A stretch of DNA of 64,000 bases. It comes from Limnospira sp050045915 (GTDB taxonomy: Bacteria > Cyanobacteriota > Cyanobacteriia > Cyanobacteriales > Microcoleaceae). Positions 1 to 9,346 of this stretch are shown piece after piece. Made by a program: the position numbers and the translations under genes. The stretch is taken from NCBI GenBank assembly GCA_050045915.1, contig JBNGCR010000007.1, forward strand, positions 1 through 64,000, given 5' to 3'. Under the pieces are notes generated by a model. It ran no database searches. It had not been told where the DNA came from and saw only the letters and a list, made by a program, of their open reading frames with translations. How positions within the stretch are numbered: position 1 is the first letter of the stretch; each line of letters starts with the position of its first letter.

Positions 1-57
1 AATTGGGGGTTTGGGGGCAAGAAAGCCCCCAGAATTGGGGGTTTGGGGGCGAGACAA
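1..57. repeat. G-rich direct repeat, possible terminator hairpin
   Basis: An 18-base unit (AATT, five G, TTT, five G, C) occurs at 1-18 and again at 33-50, giving four runs of five G within 45 bases. GGGGGC at 13-18 can pair with GCCCCC at 25-30. It lies just past the stop codon of the minus-strand ABC transporter, so it could act as a terminator or form a G-quadruplex; neither is shown. The repeat may continue beyond the window edge. Confidence 0.5.
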
Positions 58-122
58 TTATTTACCATCGCCATCAAACCCCTCCAAAAAAGGGAAGCCG
101 GGGGGGTTTCCTCAACTTTAAA

Positions 123-2882
123 TCAAATCACATCTTTGCGCTTTTGAACCACCACTAAAAAGGCGAACATCGCGCCGATAAAGCCCAGATTAATCCCCCA
201 ATATTTGCCAACATTCACGTCAAACATAGAGCCGTAATCCCGGTTAAACCGCTCGATCGTACCTTCCGCCTCGCCCAAAGCCCCCTCATAATTTCCCCGC
301 CAATCTCCATACTGATCCTGCCACTCGTCGATCGCCGTTTTGTACTCGTCCACCCGCTCCTGATAAGCCTCCATATCCGCTTGATACTGGTCCATCTCCT
401 CCTCATACTCCTCCTGGGCTTCATAGGACTGGGTATCCGGTCGGGTCGGCTGTTCCGGCGGGTCCCCCGGATCTTCCGGTTTGGGCGGTTGATCTTCATC
501 TACGGCCGGATTGTACTTCGACAAAATACCGGGGAAATTACATTCCTTAAACAGGCTCGGGCCGAAACAGGAGCAATCCTGTTTTTGTTCCTCCGTCAGG
601 GCATCCCGTTCCGCTTCGGACAACTGCCAGCAGGCATCCGCCGCCACATCTTGTCCCGCCCCCGTAATCGTGACCAGAGCTTCAAACGGCCATTTTGTCA
701 GCGTCAAATTGTTGATCATTTTCCCCGGCAAACCGAAGGTATTGATAGGCAACATCCCCCCGCCGAACGTAATTTGGGGAACCAAAAATATAATCGTCAA
801 CAGAGGCGCAATATTTTGGTTAGGCGAAATCGCCGACACCAACAATCCCATCACCATCCCCGCCATCGTTGCCAACAGCAAGGTGACGTACATCGCCCCG
901 TAAACGGAAATGTCTCCGGGAATATTGATGGCAAACAACTTGAAGATCAGGAAGATCGCCGCCTGATATAACGCGAAGATCAACGCGATCCACACCTTCG
1001 ACAAAATATAGGGCAAAATCTGCAAGCCGATGGTGCGTTCCCGGCGATAAATATCCGCCTCTTTGACGATTTCCCGCATCGTGGCGATGCTGCCCACCAT
1101 CACCGCCACCAAAGCGGTGACGAATAACATGGTAATCACCTGGCCGAAGTCACCCTCCGTGGTGTCGAACATCTCGGAATTCCAGGTCAATAAATCCAGT
1201 ATCCCCAGAATCGGCGCGATCGCCAACATCAAAATCAAACTGGCGCGATCGCGCATGAAAATCGCCCAATTCCGCTTAGAGAGAATTAAAAACTGACGCC
1301 AACCCGACACCCGCTTCAACTGGGCAGCGGGAGCCTGTTTGGACGGGCGGGTGCGACTCGTTTCCGACTGTTGAACGTCCAACGACTGCTGTCGTTGCGC
1401 CACGAATCTTTGGTACTGGGAAGAATTGAGATAATCCTGCTGCCATTCCTCGGGCGATCGCTCCCGTTCCACCTTGTGATAAATTTCATTAAAACGCTGC
1501 ACCCCGAAATAATCCAGCGCCTCCTGGGGCGGGCCGAAATAGGCCACCCGGCCCCCAGCCCCCAAAAACACCACCATATTACACAGCATCACGTTGTCCG
1601 TGGCGTGGGTGATCAACAGCACCGTCCGGCCCTGGTCCGCCAGGTTCCGCAGCAGGTTCATGATATCCGCTTCCGTCCCCGGATCGAGTCCCGACGTCGC
1701 CTCATCCAAAAAGAACAAACTCGGCTTCGTCAGCAACTCCACCCCGATAGACACCCGCTTCAGTTGCCCGCCACTCAGGGCTTTGACGGCGACATCCCGG
1801 CGGTGGGACAGGCCGAGTTCCTGCAGGACTTCATCCACCCGCTTCCGGCGTTCCGCCACCGTCGTATCCGCAGGCATCCGCAACTGAGCCGCGTAGTCGA
1901 GGGCCTGGGCGACCGTCAACTCCATGTGGACGATATCCTTTTGGGGGACGTAGCCAATTTCCGTGCGGTAGGCGTTGTAATTTTTGTACAGATCCTCCCC
2001 GTTCACCAACACCCGGCCCCCCGTCGCCGGACGGAAGCCGTTGAGGGCGTCGAGGAGGGTCGATTTTCCCCCGCCGCTCACCCCCGCCACCACCACAAAT
2101 TCCCGGGCTTGGACGGACAGGGAGATATCGTTGAGCAGATTCACCTCTTTGGACACCTGTTTGTTGAGGTGCAGGGCATCGAGGCGGAGGTTGCCCTCTT
2201 CGTTGACTTGGACGAGGGTTTCATCGACGTTGAACGTGAAGCGACAGGGCCCGATGCGAATGGTGTCCCCCACCATCAAAGTGCGATCGCCGGTGACGGG
2301 TTTGCCGTTGACAAAAGTGCCGTTAGTCGAATTCAAGTCCGTCAGGATAAACGAACCATTTTGGCGGGCGATCTGGGCGTGGTGGCGGGAGACGGAGGGG
2401 TGGTTGACCACCGTATCATTGCTCTCATCCCGGCCGATAGTGAGGAGATCTCGCCCCCGCAAGTCGAGAACACAACTGAGCAATGTCCCTTGTTTTTCTG
2501 GAAGTTGGGAGACGACCTCCGTGGCGTCTTCCTCGGCGGAAGCGGAGATTTGGGTGGGAGCCGTCGCCAGAGAAGTGAGGCCAAATTTTAATTGGGTATT
2601 CCCGATCTGGATGATGTCACAGTCCACCAAAGGATGGGGAGAATGGGGGGAAATTTTGACAGCGTTGACCTCGGTGCCGAGGGTGCTGCCGAGATCGACG
2701 ATCAGGTAGCGATCGCCCTCCGCTTGAATTTGGGCGTGATGTCGGGAAACGCTCGGATCGTCGATCACGATCATATTGTCAGGCGATCGCCCGATCGATG
2801 TCGGCTCGCCGTCGAGGGGAAATTCTCGAACCGATGTACTCCCTCGAATTTCGAGCCTTGCACTGGGTTTTAAAATACTCAT
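123..2882 (-). CDS. FHA-FHA ABC-2 type transporter (ATPase and permease fused)
   Basis: A 919-residue half-transporter of the ABCG/ABC-2 exporter type with regulatory modules in front. Two FHA phosphothreonine-binding domains lie at about 1-105 and 130-225, each with a GR...SRHHA core. The ATPase follows, with Walker A GVSGGGKST near 270, signature LSGGQLKRVS near 370, Walker B FFLDEATSGLD and the ITHA switch histidine. Several membrane helices lie between about 530 and 720. A long non-membrane loop (about 730-890) carries a short cysteine cluster (CSC, then KEC) and an acidic, Tyr/Gln-rich coiled-coil-like stretch, and a final helix ends the protein. The FHA domains suggest control by a Ser/Thr kinase; one is encoded at 51981-53759, but any link is inference. 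The substrate is unknown. Confidence 0.9.
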   Translation of the reverse strand: MSILKPSARLEIRGSTSVREFPLDGEPTSIGRSPDNMIVIDDPSVSRHHAQIQAEGDRYLIVDLGSTLGTEVNAVKISPHSPHPLVDCDIIQIGNTQLKFGLTSLATAPTQISASAEEDATEVVSQLPEKQGTLLSCVLDLRGRDLLTIGRDESNDTVVNHPSVSRHHAQIARQNGSFILTDLNSTNGTFVNGKPVTGDRTLMVGDTIRIGPCRFTFNVDETLVQVNEEGNLRLDALHLNKQVSKEVNLLNDISLSVQAREFVVVAGVSGGGKSTLLDALNGFRPATGGRVLVNGEDLYKNYNAYRTEIGYVPQKDIVHMELTVAQALDYAAQLRMPADTTVAERRKRVDEVLQELGLSHRRDVAVKALSGGQLKRVSIGVELLTKPSLFFLDEATSGLDPGTEADIMNLLRNLADQGRTVLLITHATDNVMLCNMVVFLGAGGRVAYFGPPQEALDYFGVQRFNEIYHKVERERSPEEWQQDYLNSSQYQRFVAQRQQSLDVQQSETSRTRPSKQAPAAQLKRVSGWRQFLILSKRNWAIFMRDRASLILMLAIAPILGILDLLTWNSEMFDTTEGDFGQVITMLFVTALVAVMVGSIATMREIVKEADIYRRERTIGLQILPYILSKVWIALIFALYQAAIFLIFKLFAINIPGDISVYGAMYVTLLLATMAGMVMGLLVSAISPNQNIAPLLTIIFLVPQITFGGGMLPINTFGLPGKMINNLTLTKWPFEALVTITGAGQDVAADACWQLSEAERDALTEEQKQDCSCFGPSLFKECNFPGILSKYNPAVDEDQPPKPEDPGDPPEQPTRPDTQSYEAQEEYEEEMDQYQADMEAYQERVDEYKTAIDEWQDQYGDWRGNYEGALGEAEGTIERFNRDYGSMFDVNVGKYWGINLGFIGAMFAFLVVVQKRKDVI

Positions 2883-3192
2883 TGGACTTTACCCGTGGAG
2901 CTGAAAATAGTAAAAATCGGGAAGCGAGACACGTCCGCTTCACCCCGGTATTTTGACCACAAAAGAACCGAAATTATTGACCTGGGTACTGACATTACCA
3001 ATCATAATTCCGAATCTTTCCCTCGCCTCTTAAACTTAATCATTTTTAAAATTTGCTGTCGGTTCGACCCCCGACCGAGAGATTGAACCCTCAAAAAAGA
3101 CGAGCTGGACACCACCACCGATCGCACTTCCTTCCGACCTGCCCGAATGATAAGATCGAAAAATTCACATCCCAACTTCTACCTGCTTCCCC
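2883..3192. other. divergent intergenic region, no gene seen
   Basis: About 310 bases lie between the divergent ABC transporter and trpD genes. One short open frame on the plus strand (2895-3086) has no recognisable features. The promoters of both neighbours must lie here, but I could not pick convincing -35/-10 pairs. Confidence 0.4.
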
Positions 3193-4266
3193 ATGAGCCA
3201 CCCTGCTACAGGTACCGAGATCTGGTCAGAACTTCTCCAACAACTGCTCGACCATCAGTCCCTCTCCACCACCCAAGCCTCGATGTTGATGGAAGGATGG
3301 TTGAGTGAGTCCATACCCCCGGTCCTCTCGGGGGCCATTTTGATCGCCCTGCAAACCAAAGGCATCTCCGGGGAAGAACTGGCGGGCATGGCCTCCGTAT
3401 TGCAAGCCCAGTCCCTCTCCGAAAGCCTCCCGTCCCCCCCGGAAACGTCCGCCCAATTTCAATATCCCACCATCGACACCTGCGGAACCGGGGGAGATGG
3501 GGCCTCCACCTTCAACATTTCCACCGCCGTCGCCTTCGTCGCCGCCGCCGCCGGGGTCCCAGTCGCCAAGCACGGCAACCGCTCCGCCTCCAGCAAAGTG
3601 GGTTCGGCCGACGTTTTGGAGGGGTTGGGCGTGAATTTGACCGCCCACCCGGAACAGGTGAGCGCCGCCCTCGATGCGGTGGGCATCACCTTCCTATTCG
3701 CCCCGGGCTGGCATCCGGCGATGAAAGCCGTGGCCCCGATGCGGCGAACCCTGAAGGTGCGGACGGTGTTCAACCTGCTCGGGCCCCTGGTGAATCCCCT
3801 GCGTCCCAAAGCCCAAGTCATCGGCGTATTTGACCCCACCGTTTTGGACGCGATCGCGGCGGCCCTGGGACACCTGGGCATGGAGACGGCGATCGTCGTA
3901 CACGGCCGGGAACGCCTGGACGAGGCGGGTTTGGGCGACGCCACCGATTTGGCGATCCTCTCGGGAGGGCAAGTGAAGCGATCGCTCCTCCATCCCGAAG
4001 AATGCGGCATCGAACCCGCCCCCCTCGCCGCCCTCAAAGGCGGAGAACTCTCCGAAAATATGGAAATTCTGACCCGAGTCCTGCAAGGCCAAGGCACCCC
4101 CGCCCAACGGGATGCCGTCGCCCTCAACGCCTCCCTCGCCCTCCAGGTCGCCGGGGCCGTCCCCCTTCTCGCCCACCAAAAAGGCTTCGCCCTCGCCCGC
4201 GACATCCTCGACAGCGGAGCCGCCTGGTCAAAATTGCAGGAATTGGTGCAATTCTTAAAAGGATAA
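3193..4266 (+). CDS. trpD: anthranilate phosphoribosyltransferase
   Basis: Transfers the phosphoribosyl group of PRPP to anthranilate, the second step of tryptophan synthesis, in the cytoplasm. The 357-residue length is normal. The glycine-rich PRPP loop CGTGGDG lies near residue 97, followed by the conserved KHGNRSASSKVGSADVLEGL block and, further on, GPLVNPLRPKAQVIGV. The helical N-terminal domain (residues 1-80) is typical. ATG at 3193 is the first start giving the full domain. No other trp gene is nearby, as is common in cyanobacteria, where trp genes are scattered. Confidence 0.97.
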   Translation: MSHPATGTEIWSELLQQLLDHQSLSTTQASMLMEGWLSESIPPVLSGAILIALQTKGISGEELAGMASVLQAQSLSESLPSPPETSAQFQYPTIDTCGTGGDGASTFNISTAVAFVAAAAGVPVAKHGNRSASSKVGSADVLEGLGVNLTAHPEQVSAALDAVGITFLFAPGWHPAMKAVAPMRRTLKVRTVFNLLGPLVNPLRPKAQVIGVFDPTVLDAIAAALGHLGMETAIVVHGRERLDEAGLGDATDLAILSGGQVKRSLLHPEECGIEPAPLAALKGGELSENMEILTRVLQGQGTPAQRDAVALNASLALQVAGAVPLLAHQKGFALARDILDSGAAWSKLQELVQFLKG

Positions 4267-4280
4267 ATGGGCGGATGGGG

Positions 4281-4394
4281 ATTTTAGATTTTAGATTTTA
4301 GATTCCTCTCGGGGAGGAGTGAGAAATGAAGAGTCAAAAGTCAAAAAACGATTCCCTACTCCCTACTCCCTACTCCCTACTCCCTACTCCCTAC
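4281..4394. repeat. heptanucleotide tandem repeats (STRR)
   Basis: Two heptamer arrays lie between trpD and the following convergent gene. ATTTTAG occurs three times at 4281-4301 and TCCCTAC six times in perfect tandem at 4353-4394. The second array runs into the stop codon (4391-4393) of the minus-strand gene. Such short tandemly repeated repetitive sequences are a known cyanobacterial feature. Confidence 0.85.
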
Positions 4395-4987
4395 CCTCGG
4401 GTACGGAACTCGACGACATCCTCCTTGATCGTGACATCGTACTCGCCGAAAAAGTCCTGTCCCAACAGTCCCACATCCAAAGCGGGGGCGATCGCGACGG
4501 CGATATTGTTAGCCGTCGCCCCCCCGACTTCGATCGAATCCACCAAACCGACCTCGAATTCCACCCCCCTTTGGCTGGGGGTGTCAGCCAAGCCCCGCCC
4601 CGTGGGAATCACGCCCAACACTTCGGCCATGATCGGGGTGATCACCGTGCCGCTGGCCCCCGTATCGACCATCATCTCGAAGGGTTGACGGCCGTTGAAA
4701 ACGACCTGAATCACGGGAATTCCCGCCTGGCGGCGCAGAATCTGGGCTTGAAACACCCCCGTCTCCCCCGGCAGAGCCGCCGTACCGGGTAGGGGAGTTT
4801 CCATTTCCGGAAAGTTGCAGATCTTGTCGAGATTGATGACCCGGCCCGATTCCGTCTTGGCGAAACAGCCCGGATGCTCCTGGGCGATCGCGCCGGAGAT
4901 CCCCAACAGGGACAAACTCAGGGCGATCGGTAAGGTCAGCACCCGGAGCGGTAAATGAGATTGAGCGTTCATGGCGGGGTTTGGCAT
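4391..4987 (-). CDS. retropepsin-like aspartic protease, secreted
   Basis: A 198-residue protein with an N-terminal hydrophobic signal segment (about residues 12-35, ending in GAIAQ) and one aspartic protease lobe. The active-site motif is VDTGASGTVIT at about 109-119, and a second family motif is LLGQDFF near 174. A single lobe implies a homodimeric retropepsin-like enzyme, probably periplasmic or membrane-anchored. ATG at 4987 gives the longest protein; ATG at 4972 gives a more typical signal peptide. Substrate unknown. It is convergent with trpD. Confidence 0.85.
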   Translation of the reverse strand: MPNPAMNAQSHLPLRVLTLPIALSLSLLGISGAIAQEHPGCFAKTESGRVINLDKICNFPEMETPLPGTAALPGETGVFQAQILRRQAGIPVIQVVFNGRQPFEMMVDTGASGTVITPIMAEVLGVIPTGRGLADTPSQRGVEFEVGLVDSIEVGGATANNIAVAIAPALDVGLLGQDFFGEYDVTIKEDVVEFRTRG

Positions 4988-5127
4988 GAGAGTGATGGCG
5001 GCGATCGCTCCTTGACCCCCACCTGTTTCGAGGTGCGGGTTTGGGCATCGCTATTCTGATTCAATTTTAGCCGATGCCTGCCCAGTGCCGCCGGCCTCCG
5101 TTTGCCGTCAAAAAACAGCCCGGACGC

Positions 5128-6234
5128 TCATCGTTTTGGGGGTCGGCAAACTTTTCCGTTGGGAAGGACGGCCCCGGCGAGCCGTACACCTTTGAATTGA
5201 ATCCCAGTCAAGTTCGCCGAGTGCAGATTCGCATCTCGCAGGTCCGCCCCCGTCAAGTCCGCCCCCGTCAAGTCCGCCCCCGTCAAATTGGCTTCCCGCA
5301 AATCGACCCGCTCCAAATTGGCCCCTCGCAGGTCGGCGGCCATCAAACAGGCTTTTTTGAAATCTGCACCCTCCAAGTTGGCAGAACTGAGGTTGGCTTC
5401 CATCAACAGCGCCCCCATAAAAGTTGCCCCGCCCAAAAAAGTGCCGGCGAAGTTGATACCCGTCAGCAACTTTTTGCTCAAGTCCACCCCCGCCAAATCC
5501 GCCCCGCTGAAATTCACCTGAGTCAGACAGGTGCCGTTGAGACAGATCCCCCGCAAATAGGTTTTGCTCAAGTTGGCTTTGCTGAGGTTGGCGCGGGTCA
5601 GGTTAGCCTGGTGAAGGTCGGCTTCCACCAGGGTGGCGGAATTCAGATAGGCACCCATGAGATTGGCACCCCGCAAATTAGCCCGATTCAGGTTGCACCC
5701 CCGCAGGTCAGCTTCCATCAGGTTGGCACCAGTATTGGTTTTCGCCAGGTTGATCCGACTCAGATTTGCTTCGACGAGCTTGGCATCGGTGAGAATCGCC
5801 CGAGCCATATTGCACTCGGAAAGATTAGCCCGACTCAGGTTGATCTTCTGGAGGTCAGCCTCACTCAAATCGGCCCGGCGCAGGTTCGCGTCGCTGAGGT
5901 CGGCTCCGCTCAGGTTGGTGCCGCTCAAGTTCGCGCCTTCCAGGTTCGCCTGGGTGAGATTGGCCCAACCTAGGTGGGCGCGGGTCAGGTCGGCATCGCT
6001 GAAATCGATGCCGATCAGTTGTATCCGGTTGTCGAGTTGTAGGGGGCTCCACCCGGAAGCCGAGATGAGATTTCCCGCGCCGGTATCGGTGGCGAGGATA
6101 ATTCCGGGCAGACGAGCTCCCTTGAAGTTTCTTTCCCCAGAAATATATCGATCAAGTAGTTCCGTGGCATTCAGTTCTGTGGCATCCATAGCTTGAGCGG
6201 TCTCATAAATTGGGCCAGATGACGGGAGTGACAT
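5128..6234 (-). CDS. pentapeptide repeat protein
   Basis: 368 residues. From about residue 75 to the end it consists of pentapeptide repeats A(D/N)LXX, expected to fold as a right-handed quadrilateral beta helix. The N-terminal 70 residues are non-repetitive. There is no signal peptide or enzymatic domain. Near the C-terminus three repeats are encoded by perfect 15-base copies (5242-5286), a recent expansion. Function unknown; such proteins are very numerous in cyanobacteria. The start is ATG at 6234. Confidence 0.9.
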   Translation of the reverse strand: MSLPSSGPIYETAQAMDATELNATELLDRYISGERNFKGARLPGIILATDTGAGNLISASGWSPLQLDNRIQLIGIDFSDADLTRAHLGWANLTQANLEGANLSGTNLSGADLSDANLRRADLSEADLQKINLSRANLSECNMARAILTDAKLVEANLSRINLAKTNTGANLMEADLRGCNLNRANLRGANLMGAYLNSATLVEADLHQANLTRANLSKANLSKTYLRGICLNGTCLTQVNFSGADLAGVDLSKKLLTGINFAGTFLGGATFMGALLMEANLSSANLEGADFKKACLMAADLRGANLERVDLREANLTGADLTGADLTGADLRDANLHSANLTGIQFKGVRLAGAVLPNGKVCRPPKR

Positions 6235-7095
6235 GACACGAAAGATGTTGCTTGCCTGCCTGTTGTCGCGTGACGATTTGGGGCTGGGGTTGACAAAATC
6301 TATGGTTCGTGTATATATCGCCGTCGCGATCGGGTCAGACTTCCCCCCGAACTCCGTACCGTACCGATGGGTATCGGATGGTTCTCTACCGAAAGATTGG
6401 GTTTCAGTCTGTCACTGATGAACCGAAACCCCAATGGGAATCCCGATCGAAAGCTGTCGCAGAAAGCCGAGGGGATTGGGAAAGGCACGAGTCGGCTAAA
6501 CTGGGAATTTTACCCAGTGAAATGGGGTTTAAAAGTGGGGGCATGACGTGAAGTCGAACTCAACTTGGGTTGATTTGAGAACCAATGTTGCAGACAGTTA
6601 GACCTCCAATTCTGAGGTGTGGAAAATCCCGTTCTCGCCTGGGGCGATGGCGGGCTGAGATGCCAGAATGATGATAGCTAATGGAGGGGCTGGCGATCGC
6701 CCGAATCGGTTGGAATTGAGTTATAACTTTTCTAAGTCCGATAACAGCTATTGGTTGAGATTCCATACAAAAATTTAGGTTTAAGTGTAGCACCTCAACA
6801 GGCGATCGCCATGCTCCACAAGATATAACTCGTAAGTTTAAGGAAATTTTCAATTTTTCTATCAAAATTGATCCCCTGTCCTTCCAGTCCAATCTTTATT
6901 TAATAAAAATTTAATAATTATGTTGTGTCCGCGATCACATAATCGCTGTGATCGGAAAATTATCCGTCCGTCGGGAAGGCGGCGGGGCAAAACTTGTCAT
7001 GCAATGACAACAGGAGCCGCGGGTCGATCGCCGATTTCGTCCATTGTCTGGCAAAATGATGGAGTATTTTCACAAAGCAATAGCAATTGGGTTTC
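6235..7095. other. 861-base intergenic region without a supported gene
   Basis: Short open frames on both strands here lack recognisable features and conflict with each other. Visible elements are HIP1 sites and an 8-base inverted repeat, CGATCACA / TGTGATCG, at about 6930-6955 upstream of carA, which could be an operator. The region also holds the promoters of the pentapeptide gene and carA. A degenerate gene cannot be excluded. Confidence 0.4.
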
Positions 7096-8274
7096 ATGTC
7101 GCTTATCTCTGCTCAACCGGCTCTGCTCGTTCTCGTCGATGGCACCGCCTATCGCGGTTGGTCCTTCGGTGCCCCCGGTACGGTCGTCGGCGAAGTGGTG
7201 TTCAACACCGGAATGACGGGCTACCAGGAAGTGCTCACCGATCCCAGCTACTGCGGCCAGATCGTGACGTTCACCTATCCCGAATTGGGGAACACCGGGG
7301 TCAACCCAGAAGACGAAGAATCCTCCCGGCCCCAGGTACTCGGCGCGATCGCCCGCAACATCTGCACCCGCCCGAGTAACTGGCGATCGACACAATCCCT
7401 CTCGGACTATCTCAAACAACACCACATCCCCGGCATCTACGGCATCGACACCCGCGCCCTGACCCGCAAACTCCGCACCGTCGGGGCTATGAACGGCGGC
7501 ATCTCCACCGAAATCCTCGATCCAGGCGAGTTGTTGTCCCGAGTCCAGCAGGCGCCGAGTATGGACGGACTCAACTTGGTTAAGGAAGTCACCACCTCCG
7601 AAATCTACGAGTGGTCCGACCCGACGGAAACCGTCTGGGAATTCAGCCCCAGCCTCCAATCCCCGGGCGAGAACCAACCCGCCACACCCCGCTACACCGT
7701 CGTCGCGATCGATTTCGGGGTCAAGCGCAACATCCTCCGCCGCCTCGCCAGCTACGGCTGTCGCGTCATCGTCGTCCCCGCCGACACCCCCCCCGAAGAC
7801 ATCCTCAAATACGAACCCGACGGCATTTTCCTCTCCAACGGCCCCGGCGACCCGGCAGCCGTGACCGAGGGCATCGCCACCGCCCAACAGTTGGTGCAAA
7901 GCAACAAACCCGTCTTCGGCATCTGCATGGGCCACCAAATTCTCGGCCTCTCCCTCGGCGCCAAAACCTTCAAGCTCAAATTCGGCCACCGGGGGTTAAA
8001 TCAACCCGCCGGCCTGAAGCGCCAGGTGGAAATCACCAGCCAAAACCACGGGTTCGCCATCGACGCCGACTCCCTGTCGGACGGGGTGGAAATTACCCAC
8101 CTCAACCTCAACGATCGCACCGTGGCCGGATTGAAACACAAGTCCCTGCCCCTGTTTTCCGTCCAATACCACCCGGAAGCCAGCCCCGGCCCCCACGATG
8201 CCGACTACCTGTTCGAGCGTTTCATCCAAGAAATGGAAAACAGCAAAAGCAAACCCGTCAGTTCGGAGTCTTGA
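7096..8274 (+). CDS. carA: carbamoyl-phosphate synthase small subunit
   Basis: Glutamine amidotransferase subunit that feeds ammonia to CarB for carbamoyl phosphate, used in pyrimidine and arginine synthesis. The 392-residue protein has the N-terminal CPSase small-subunit domain (about 5-150, with GMTGYQEVLTDPSY) and a class I amidotransferase domain from about 200, with nucleophile motif FGICMGHQ and the HPEAS segment. A TTG nine bases upstream is in frame, but ATG at 7096 is the natural start. carB is not in the window. Confidence 0.97.
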   Translation: MSLISAQPALLVLVDGTAYRGWSFGAPGTVVGEVVFNTGMTGYQEVLTDPSYCGQIVTFTYPELGNTGVNPEDEESSRPQVLGAIARNICTRPSNWRSTQSLSDYLKQHHIPGIYGIDTRALTRKLRTVGAMNGGISTEILDPGELLSRVQQAPSMDGLNLVKEVTTSEIYEWSDPTETVWEFSPSLQSPGENQPATPRYTVVAIDFGVKRNILRRLASYGCRVIVVPADTPPEDILKYEPDGIFLSNGPGDPAAVTEGIATAQQLVQSNKPVFGICMGHQILGLSLGAKTFKLKFGHRGLNQPAGLKRQVEITSQNHGFAIDADSLSDGVEITHLNLNDRTVAGLKHKSLPLFSVQYHPEASPGPHDADYLFERFIQEMENSKSKPVSSES

Positions 8275-8383
8275 GTCCAGGCAAAATCAGGGCGGTTCCC
8301 GGCCGTCTCAAAGGAAATGGGTCGGCATCCCCGCCGCCCCCTTCCGCCCTTCCCCCAGAATCCATTTCGCCGCGGACCGATTC

Positions 8384-8447
8384 TAGACAATTGCCGCAAA
8401 AAAAACTATACTGGTGAGGCAGTATACGTGCTATCAAGTTAGGAGGG
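8384..8447 (+). promoter_or_regulatory. putative promoter and Shine-Dalgarno of the STAS gene
   Basis: TAGACA at 8384-8389 and TATACT at 8407-8412 are 17 bases apart, close to a sigma-70 consensus. A strong AGGAGG lies at 8441-8446, only five bases before the ATT codon at 8452. It supports translation starting there rather than at the first in-frame TTG, about 90 bases further on. Confidence 0.55.
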
Positions 8448-8451
8448 GGCT

Positions 8452-8820
8452 ATTCCTGAGCAACTAAACCTGACCGTTAGCCTCAGAGGGACTCGAGACG
8501 TTCAAGAGAATTATCAACTATTTCGTCTGACCGGATTGCTGGATGCCTTCTCAGAAGGAACCTTCCGGAAGGTGATGTCCAAGTGTATCGACAATGGACC
8601 CAAACACATCGTGTTGGACTTGTCTCAGATAGACTTCGTAGACAGTTCCGGTTTGGGCGCTCTGGTACAACTCGTCAAAAAAGCCCAGACTAACGGGGGA
8701 ACTTTACAAATTGTTTCTAATCCTCGCGTAACCCAAACCGTGAAACTGGTTCGCTTGGAAAAATTTCTATCTCTGCAGCCTTCAGTTCAAGTGGCCGTGG
8801 AGAATGTCAAAGACGGTTAA
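8452..8820 (+). CDS. STAS-domain anti-sigma factor antagonist (ATT start)
   Basis: A 122-residue single STAS domain of the SpoIIAA/RsbV type, the phosphorylatable partner in partner-switching systems. The phosphoacceptor region reads FVDSSGLGALV. The frame is open from a TAG at 8440, yet there is no ATG, GTG or TTG before 8536, and starting at 8536 would remove the first two beta strands. ATT at 8452 follows an AGGAGG at ideal spacing and gives a protein beginning (M)PEQLNLTVSL, so I chose this rare start. No kinase or sigma factor gene is adjacent; an RsbW-like kinase is at 61948-62385. Confidence 0.85.
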   Translation: MPEQLNLTVSLRGTRDVQENYQLFRLTGLLDAFSEGTFRKVMSKCIDNGPKHIVLDLSQIDFVDSSGLGALVQLVKKAQTNGGTLQIVSNPRVTQTVKLVRLEKFLSLQPSVQVAVENVKDG

Positions 8821-8919
8821 GCTGGACGGGTTGACTCAGCTTTTTGTCAGCACGCCGACGAGGAGAAGGCTCCCCGTCGGTTCTGCTTGTCTGGTGGAGT
8901 TCGGGGGGGCGCGGAGCCG

Positions 8920-9326
8920 ATGTCGGATTTGAGGGGACTCTCGGATGAGACTTTGACCCCGCAGCAGGTTCGGCGGCTTTCACCTTCATCCTGGGCTTAT
9001 TTGGGAGATGCCGTCTATGAGTTGCACGTGCGCCGATTTTATGTGATGCCCCCAAGCGATCGCAACTGTATCACCACCAGGTCGTCAACCAAGTCCGGGC
9101 CGAAAGTCAGGCCCGCCACCTGGACGCCCTCCAATCCCACCTCACCCCCGCCGAGCTCGAAATCGTCAGGCTCGGCCGCAATGCCACGTTCCGCCGCCCG
9201 AAACGCATCGATGCGGAAACCTACCAGAAGGCGACGAGCCTGGAAGCCCTATTGGGCTACCTGTACTTGACCGACCGCCCCCGCCTGGAAGAACTTCTCG
9301 GCTACCTCGACCTCGAAATCGATTGA
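8920..9326 (+). pseudogene. mrnC: Mini-ribonuclease III, disrupted by a -1 frameshift
   Basis: Mini-III lacks a dsRNA-binding domain and trims 23S rRNA precursor ends. The first frame, from ATG 8920, carries the catalytic signature LSPSSWAYLGDAVYELHVR and breaks at a run of five C (9049-9053). The next frame continues with PKRSQLYHHQVV and the C-terminal half through GYLYLTDRPRLEELL to TGA at 9324-9326. Adding one base in the C run restores a 135-residue protein of normal size. The conserved second half makes a sequencing error or a very recent mutation more likely than an old pseudogene. rlmB lies downstream, as in Bacillus subtilis, where mrnC and rlmB are neighbours. Confidence 0.9.
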
Positions 9327-9346
9327 GAGCCTCCCCGTTAAACCAG

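Noticed and set aside
1371..2591. A 406-codon frame opposite the ABC transporter
   Set aside because: Antisense shadow; the minus-strand ATPase motifs are unambiguous.
5242..5286. Three perfect 15-base repeats considered as a regulatory array
   Set aside because: They encode three identical pentapeptide units inside the pentapeptide-repeat protein.
6309..6892. Short frames in the gap before carA considered as small genes
   Set aside because: No start-site signals, no domain features, and overlapping alternatives on both strands.
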